Positions 15,613 through 20,067 of a DNA stretch of 20,067 nt are shown piece after piece. Under the pieces are notes generated by a model. The model saw nothing but the letters and a program-made list of their open reading frames with translations, was not told the DNA's origin and did no database searches. Location of the stretch: positions 1 to 20,067 of the forward strand of contig CAJYRH010000521.1 in assembly GCA_913776795.1 (NCBI GenBank), written 5' to 3'. A program made the position numbers and the translations under genes. The stretch comes from an uncultured Pseudorhodoferax sp. Lineage in GTDB: Bacteria > Pseudomonadota > Gammaproteobacteria > Burkholderiales > Burkholderiaceae. The first letter of the stretch is position 1. Every line of letters starts with the position of its first letter.

Positions 15613-15634
15613 GCGCGCACTCCAGGCCATGCCC

Positions 15635-16411
15635 ATGAAGATCCTGATCTGCAACGACGATGGTTACCAGGCGCCCGGCGTCGCCGCGCTGTACGACGCC
15701 CTGAAGGACGTCGCCGAGGTCGAGGTCATCGCTCCCGAACAGAACAACAGCGCCAAGTCCAATGCCTTGACGCTGAACGCGCCGCTCTACGTGCACCAGG
15801 GCGCCAACGGCTTTCGCTACGTCAACGGCACGCCGGCCGACTGCATGCACATCGCCTTGACCGGTCTGCTCGGCTACCGGCCCGACCTTGTGGTCTCGGG
15901 GATCAACAACGGCGCCAACATGGGCGACGACACCATCTATTCCGGCACCGTGGGCGCGGCCATGGAAGCTTATCTGTTCGGCGTGCCGGCCGTGGCCTTC
16001 TCGCAGACCGAGAAGGGCTGGCAGAACCTGGACGCCGCTGGCGCCACGGCGCGTGCGCTGGTGCTGCAGCTGATGGAGAAGCATGCGGTGGGCGATGCCC
16101 CGTGGCTGCTCAACGTGAACATCCCCAACCTGCCGCTGGACCAGCTCAAGCCAGCCAAGGTCTGCCGCCTGGGCCGTCGCCATGCGGCCGAGCGTGTGAT
16201 CACCATGGACAGCCCGCGGGGCGAGACCATGTACTGGATCGGCGGTGCAGGTGCGGCCAAGGATGGCGCCGACGGCACGGATTTCCACGCGACGGCGCTG
16301 GGACATGTGTCGATCACGCCATTGCAGGTGGACCTGACCGACCATCCCCGGCTGGCGCATTGGACGAAACTGCTTGCCGGTGTGTCGGGCGGCTCTCGCG
16401 CAGGGGTGTGA
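15635..16411 (+). CDS. surE: SurE, 5'/3'-nucleotidase (survival protein)
   Basis: A 258-residue metal-dependent nucleoside-monophosphate phosphatase linked to stationary-phase survival. The metal site is visible: D8-D9 in [14 protein letters not shown]39 in EQNNSAKS and N92 in [23 protein letters not shown]. The segments [17 protein letters not shown] and [11 protein letters not shown], and [20 protein letters not shown] near the C-terminus, are family hallmarks. Start codons at 15611, 15629 and 15635 are in frame; 15635 (MKILICNDD) fits other SurE proteins, and 15611 would overlap the promoter hexamer. It is first in the surE-pcm-nlpD-rpoS block, and its stop overlaps the pcm start (TGATG). 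Confidence 0.96.
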   Translation: MKILICNDDGYQAPGVAALYDALKDVAEVEVIAPEQNNSAKSNALTLNAPLYVHQGANGFRYVNGTPADCMHIALTGLLGYRPDLVVSGINNGANMGDDTIYSGTVGAAMEAYLFGVPAVAFSQTEKGWQNLDAAGATARALVLQLMEKHAVGDAPWLLNVNIPNLPLDQLKPAKVCRLGRRHAAERVITMDSPRGETMYWIGGAGAAKDGADGTDFHATALGHVSITPLQVDLTDHPRLAHWTKLLAGVSGGSRAGV

Positions 16412-17175
16412 TGGGCACGCGGCCGAGCTTTCCTGCACGCCTGAATACCGGCCCGGCGTCGGCGACTGCGCCTGTGCGGCCGCGTGTCCCGCCGCTGCCG
16501 GTGGCTGCGAGCGTGTCGACCCGGCCCGACTTCAGCGCCATGCGCCAGCGCATGGTGCGCCGCCTTGCGGCCGGTGGCGTGCAATCTGCCGCCGTGCTGG
16601 CGGCCATGGGGGCGGTTGAGCGGGACCGCTTCATCGACAGCGCGCTCGTGGCTCAGGCCTACGAAGATACCAGCCTGCCGATCGGCCTGAACCAGACCAT
16701 TTCCAAGCCCAACGTGGTCGCGCGCATGTGCGAGCTGCTGCTGGGCGCCGAACTCGCACGGGAGGGCCAGCCTGCGCGCGTGCTCGAGATCGGCACGGGC
16801 TGTGGTTACCAGGCGGCAGTGCTGTCGCACCTCGCGCGCGAGGTCTACAGCATCGAGCGGCTGCGCGGCTTGCACGAGAAGGCCCGCGACAACCTGCGTC
16901 CGTTCCGGCTGCCCAACGTGCACCTGTTGTTCGGCGATGGCATGGTCGGCTACGCCAAGGGCGCACCTTATGCGGCCATCATCGCTGCAGCCGGGGGCGA
17001 GGCCGTTCCGCAAGCTTGGTTGGACCAGTTGGCCATCGGTGGACGCCTCGTGGCGCCAGTGGCCGGACAGGGCGGGCAGCAAGCGCTGGTGGTGATTGAC
17101 CGCACGGTCCAGGGGCTGCGCCAGCAGCTGCTCGAGGCCGTGCATTTCGTGCCTTTAAAATCCGGCGTTGCTTAA
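16411..17175 (+). CDS. pcm: Pcm, protein-L-isoaspartate O-methyltransferase
   Basis: This cytoplasmic enzyme uses S-adenosylmethionine to methylate isoaspartyl residues in aged proteins so they can be repaired. Key segments are the substrate loop [12 protein letters not shown] (usually QTISQP), the SAM motif [18 protein letters not shown] (V124-G132 and beyond), [34 protein letters not shown] and the C-terminal [11 protein letters not shown]. It has 254 residues against about 208 in E. coli. The excess is an N-terminal extension of roughly 40 residues rich in Pro, Ala and Arg. Its start overlaps the surE stop by one base. A start at the downstream Met near residue 44 (MRQRMVRRL) would give the standard length, so the true start is uncertain. 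Confidence 0.94.
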   Translation: MGTRPSFPARLNTGPASATAPVRPRVPPLPVAASVSTRPDFSAMRQRMVRRLAAGGVQSAAVLAAMGAVERDRFIDSALVAQAYEDTSLPIGLNQTISKPNVVARMCELLLGAELAREGQPARVLEIGTGCGYQAAVLSHLAREVYSIERLRGLHEKARDNLRPFRLPNVHLLFGDGMVGYAKGAPYAAIIAAAGGEAVPQAWLDQLAIGGRLVAPVAGQGGQQALVVIDRTVQGLRQQLLEAVHFVPLKSGVA

Positions 17176-17188
17176 ACGGAGTGCGTAC

Positions 17189-18106
17189 ATGGTGTTGGGC
17201 GTAGGGCGGCGATGGCACGGGCTCGTGGCGCTGGTGGTGGCGTTGGCCCTGGGCGCGTGCGCGAGCCGCAACGTGCCTGTGCGCGGAGCGCCGGTGGAGA
17301 ACCGCGGCACGAGCGCAGGCGAGCAGCTGACGTCAGCGCCAGTGGAACCCGCACCCAAGCCCGCTGACCCGAATGCGGGCAAGCCGGGCTATTACACGGT
17401 GAAGCCGGGGGATACGCTGATCCGCATTGGCCTGGACACGGGGCAGAACTGGCGCGACATCGTGCGCTGGAACAACATCGAGAACCCCAACCTCATCGAG
17501 GTGGGCCAGGTGTTCCGCGTGGTGCCGCCGGGTGCCCACGTGGCCGAGAGCGGCGTCGTCACGCGGCCCGTGGCGCCCACCACCAGCGCGCAGGCGACAC
17601 CGCTTGGCCCGGCCGGTTCGGCCAGCACGCCCAAGCCTCCCGCCAGCGCACCGGCGGCGCCCGCTGCCGCAGATCCGACCCCCGCACCGGTGGCCCCGCC
17701 GGCCGTGGCGGCGATCGGCGGCGGTGACGACCAGATGGCCTTCATCTGGCCGGCCGCAGGTGGCTTGATCGGCAACTTCGACGAAGCCAAGAACAAGGGC
17801 GTGGACCTAGCCGGCAAGGCCGGTGATGCCGTTCTGGCGGCCGCCGACGGCAAGGTGGTCTATGCCGGTGCGGGCCTGCGGGGTTACGGCAATCTGATCA
17901 TCCTCAAGCACAACAACACCTACCTCACTGCCTACGCCCACAACCAGGCTCTGCTGGTCAAGGAAGATCAGACGGTGCGTAAAGGTCAGAAGGTGGCAGA
18001 GATGGGCAACAGCGACGCGGACCGCGTCAAGCTGCACTTCGAGATCAGGCGCCAGGGGCGGCCAGTCGATCCGCTCAAGTACCTCCCGCCGCGCCCGGCC
18101 CCATGA
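17189..18106 (+). CDS. nlpD: NlpD-type outer-membrane lipoprotein (LysM + degenerate LytM/M23)
   Basis: A 305-residue lipoprotein that in E. coli activates the amidase AmiC for cell-wall splitting at division. It has a signal peptide with lipobox LGAC (C24 lipidated), a LysM peptidoglycan-binding domain (about 68-115, YYTVKPGDTLIRIG to VGQVFRVVPP), a proline/alanine linker (about 125-178), and an M23/LytM domain (about 185-302). Metal ligands are partly lost: N202 stands where the first His of the H-x3-D pattern belongs (D206 kept), and K281 replaces the first His of H-x-H (H283 kept). H251 in AYAHN remains. This is the regulatory, non-hydrolytic form typical of NlpD. ATG 17189 with ACGGAG upstream (17177-17182) is preferred. 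Its stop overlaps the rpoS start. In other bacteria nlpD contains an rpoS promoter; I could not locate one. Confidence 0.95.
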   Translation: MVLGVGRRWHGLVALVVALALGACASRNVPVRGAPVENRGTSAGEQLTSAPVEPAPKPADPNAGKPGYYTVKPGDTLIRIGLDTGQNWRDIVRWNNIENPNLIEVGQVFRVVPPGAHVAESGVVTRPVAPTTSAQATPLGPAGSASTPKPPASAPAAPAAADPTPAPVAPPAVAAIGGGDDQMAFIWPAAGGLIGNFDEAKNKGVDLAGKAGDAVLAAADGKVVYAGAGLRGYGNLIILKHNNTYLTAYAHNQALLVKEDQTVRKGQKVAEMGNSDADRVKLHFEIRRQGRPVDPLKYLPPRPAP

Positions 18107-19071
18107 AGAAGCGCAACGCATCCAGCCCAGCCCACGAGCCGGATGCGTTGCAGGCGGGTTCCCGGGGACCGCAGGAAGCCGACCGCGCGGCATTGCTGGA
18201 AGACGTGCCCTTCGACGGCGAATCCAGCGACATCCTGACCCTGTACCTGCGCGACGTGCGGCGCACCGCACTGTTCACGCCGCAGGAGGAGTTCGACACC
18301 GCGACACGCGCGCGCGCTGGCGACTTCGAAGCCCGTCAGGCCATGATCGAGCACAACCTTCGGCTCGTGGTCAGCATTGCCAAGAGCTACCTTGGCCGTG
18401 GCGTGCCCATGAGCGACCTGATCGAGGAAGGCAATCTCGGGCTCATGCACGCCATCGACAAGTTCGAGCCCGAGCGGGGCTTCCGCTTCTCGACCTATGC
18501 CACCTGGTGGATCCGTCAGTCGGTCGAGCGCGCGGTCATGAACCAGGGGCGGGTGATCCGCCTGCCGGTGCATGTGGTGCGCGAGTTGCAGCAGGTGCTG
18601 CGTGCGCGGCGCACGCTCGAAAACGATTCGGCTTTCCAGGCCATCCGGCCCGATGGCGTGCGTGTGGACGATGTGGCCTCGCTGCTCGGCCGCGACGTGC
18701 AGGAGGTTGCCGACCTGCTGGCGTTGGCCGAGACGCCGCGCTCGCTCGACGCGTCGCTGGACCGTTCCGACGACAGCGGCACGCTGGCTGACACCTTGAC
18801 CGACGACCAGACGCCGGACCCCTCCAGCATCACCCACTCGCGCGAGGTCGAGGAACTGCTGGAGACGTGGATCGGCGCGCTGTCCGCGCGCGAGCGCGAG
18901 GTGCTGGACGGCCGCTTCGGCCTGCACGACCGCGAGCCCGAAACCCTGGACACACTCAGCGAGCGCCTGGGCCTGACGCGTGAACGCGTGCGCCAGATCC
19001 AGAACGAGGCACTGCGCAAGCTCAAGCAGCATTTGGGACGCAACGGCGTCGATCGGGACGCACTGCTATAG
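18103..19071 (+). CDS. rpoS: RpoS, stationary-phase sigma factor (sigma-38)
   Basis: A 322-residue primary-like sigma factor that redirects RNA polymerase to general-stress and stationary-phase genes. A variable N-terminus is followed by region 1.2 (ESSDILTLYLRDVRRTALFTPQEE), region 2 (MIEHNLRLVVSIAKSYLGRG, SDLIEEGNLGLMHAIDKFEP, GFRFSTYATWWIRQSVERAV), region 3 (about 165-235), and region 4 with the HTH LDTLSERLGLTRERVRQIQNEAL. Length matches E. coli RpoS (330), and the long region 1.1 of RpoD is absent. RpoS rather than RpoH or RpoD is confirmed by the nlpD neighbour. Its ATG overlaps the nlpD stop (ATGA), so part of its translation is probably coupled to nlpD; a separate internal promoter in nlpD is likely from the known family pattern. 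Confidence 0.97.
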   Translation: MKKRNASSPAHEPDALQAGSRGPQEADRAALLEDVPFDGESSDILTLYLRDVRRTALFTPQEEFDTATRARAGDFEARQAMIEHNLRLVVSIAKSYLGRGVPMSDLIEEGNLGLMHAIDKFEPERGFRFSTYATWWIRQSVERAVMNQGRVIRLPVHVVRELQQVLRARRTLENDSAFQAIRPDGVRVDDVASLLGRDVQEVADLLALAETPRSLDASLDRSDDSGTLADTLTDDQTPDPSSITHSREVEELLETWIGALSAREREVLDGRFGLHDREPETLDTLSERLGLTRERVRQIQNEALRKLKQHLGRNGVDRDALL

Positions 19072-19100
19072 CAGCAGCCGCCGTGCACCAGGTGGCCTGA

Positions 19101-19106
19101 GACAAT
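19101..19106 (+). promoter_or_regulatory. -10-like hexamer GACAAT before rlmD, leaderless configuration
   Basis: GACAAT ends six bases before the ATG at 19113, with no Shine-Dalgarno and no clear -35. The spacing is identical to that at uvrC and one base shorter than at pgsA and the LysR gene. Confidence 0.4.
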
Positions 19107-19112
19107 CGGGCC

Positions 19113-20067
19113 ATGTCCGACGTTTTTCCACAAGATCTGGCTGCTTCCCACGACACCGCGAATGATGCAGCGCCGCCGCCGCCGTGGCTGGAAGTGCACG
19201 CACTCGACCTCGAGGCGCAGGGCGTGGCGCGGCGTCCCGATGGCAAAGTCGTCTTCATCGAAGGGGCCTTGCCGACAGAGCGTGTGCTTGCCAATGTGCA
19301 CCGCAAGAAGAGCCAGTTCGAGCATGCCAGCCTGACGGTTGTGCTGCGCGAGTCCTCGCAACGGGTGCGGCCGGCCTGTCCGCATTTCGGCCTGCACGAG
19401 GGTGCCTGTGGCGGCTGCAAGATGCAGCACCTGCATGTGGCGGCCCAGGTGGCCGTCAAGCAGCGCGTGCTGGAGGACAACCTGTGGCATCTGGGCCGCC
19501 TGCGGCCCGAGCGCGTGTTGCGCCCGATCGAGGGGCCGGCCTGGGGCTACCGCGACCGCGGCCGCCTGTCGGTGCGCTACGTGCGCAAGAAGGGCGAGGT
19601 GCTGGTCGGCTTCCACGAGCGCAAGAGCCGCTACGTCGCCGACATGCGCGAATGCCGCGTGCTGCCGCCCCATGTCAGCGCGCTGCTGCTGCCGCTGCGC
19701 GCCCTGGTCGGCGCCATGGACGCCCGCGAGACATTGCCGCAGATCGAGCTGGCGGTCGGCGCCGACGTAACCGCGCTGGTGCTGCGCCACATGGAGCCGC
19801 TCAGCGCAGGCGACCTTGCGCGGCTCCGGGCCTTCGCCCGCACCCACGGCGTGCAATGGTGGCTGCAGCCCAAGGGCCCGGATACCGTGCACCTGCTGGA
19901 CGACGATGGCCCCCAACTGAGCTACCGGCTGCCCGAGTACGGCATCGAGATGCCGTACCGGCCCACGGATTTCACGCAGGTCAATGCCCACATCAACCGC
20001 GTGCTCGTGCACCGTGCGCTGGGGCTGCTGCAGGTGCAAGGCGACGAGCGCGTGATCGACTGGTTCT
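19113..20067 (+). CDS. rlmD: RlmD, 23S rRNA (uracil-5-)-methyltransferase (C-terminus cut by window edge)
   Basis: The frame from ATG 19113 stays open to the right edge (318 codons); the family runs to about 430, so the SAM-binding C-terminus is missing. RlmD (RumA) methylates U1939 of 23S rRNA using SAM and carries a 4Fe-4S cluster. Visible are a TRAM-type RNA-binding domain (about 24-85, [34 protein letters not shown]), the four cluster cysteines C89, C99, C102 and C181 ([14 protein letters not shown] and RECRVLP), then [27 protein letters not shown], and near the edge [14 protein letters not shown], the usual entry to the methyltransferase domain. It starts 41 bases after rpoS with its own promoter-like hexamer. 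TrmA and RlmC are less likely, given the TRAM domain and the cysteine spacing. Confidence 0.93.
   Translation, partial: MSDVFPQDLAASHDTANDAAPPPPWLEVHALDLEAQGVARRPDGKVVFIEGALPTERVLANVHRKKSQFEHASLTVVLRESSQRVRPACPHFGLHEGACGGCKMQHLHVAAQVAVKQRVLEDNLWHLGRLRPERVLRPIEGPAWGYRDRGRLSVRYVRKKGEVLVGFHERKSRYVADMRECRVLPPHVSALLLPLRALVGAMDARETLPQIELAVGADVTALVLRHMEPLSAGDLARLRAFARTHGVQWWLQPKGPDTVHLLDDDGPQLSYRLPEYGIEMPYRPTDFTQVNAHINRVLVHRALGLLQVQGDERVIDWF

Noticed and set aside
14548..16410. Open frame continuing upstream of pcm through the surE region (875 codons in total)
   Set aside because: The upstream part is a shadow of the minus-strand quinone oxidoreductase and of surE in another frame. Pcm homology begins only near 16540.

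Overview
The window is GC-rich, densely packed chromosomal DNA. It most resembles a betaproteobacterium of the order Burkholderiales, probably family Comamonadaceae. This rests on the Bug/TctC-type periplasmic binding proteins, the hupB / tRNA-Val / ppiD neighbourhood, the surE-pcm-nlpD-rpoS block followed by rlmD, and the gene style. The genus cannot be fixed from the sequence alone.

Layout. (1) 1-5169: a probable carboxylate catabolic module. A divergent LysR-type regulator (minus strand, running off the left edge) faces a family III CoA-transferase, an HMG-CoA-lyase-family enzyme whose start overlaps the transferase stop, and two tandem secreted Bug solute-binding proteins. A simple reading is capture of an acid outside the membrane, activation with CoA, and cleavage by the lyase. 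The substrate is not shown, and no membrane permease is present here. (2) 5213-9806: uvrC (nucleotide excision repair), then pgsA (phospholipid synthesis), translationally coupled to a DMT-family permease and a tartrate/D-malate dehydrogenase. (3) 10056-12394: histone-like HU with a structured leader, a tRNA-Val(UAC) only 14 bases behind it, a hairpin, and the periplasmic chaperone PpiD. A tRNA-His(GUG) with its own -10 element and a strong terminator follows.

(4) About 12640-14490 is the only stretch without an intact gene. It is the wreck of a PAS-PAS-GGDEF-EAL cyclic-di-GMP protein. The homology can be followed only by hopping among all three forward frames, and its key motifs are mutated. 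(5) 14494-15489 (minus): a quinone-oxidoreductase-type dehydrogenase. (6) 15635-19071: the stationary-phase / envelope block surE-pcm-nlpD-rpoS, in which every junction overlaps or nearly abuts. (7) 19113 to the right edge: rlmD, truncated by the window.

The most notable sequence-level pattern concerns translation starts. Four genes at the head of transcription units (lysR, uvrC, pgsA, rlmD) have a -10-like hexamer ending exactly 6-7 bases before the ATG and no Shine-Dalgarno, which predicts leaderless mRNAs. Several downstream genes and a few others carry AGGAG-type sites. I see no CRISPR array, insertion sequence, phage gene or convincing novel defence system. The window is mostly housekeeping DNA with one catabolic module and one decaying signalling gene.
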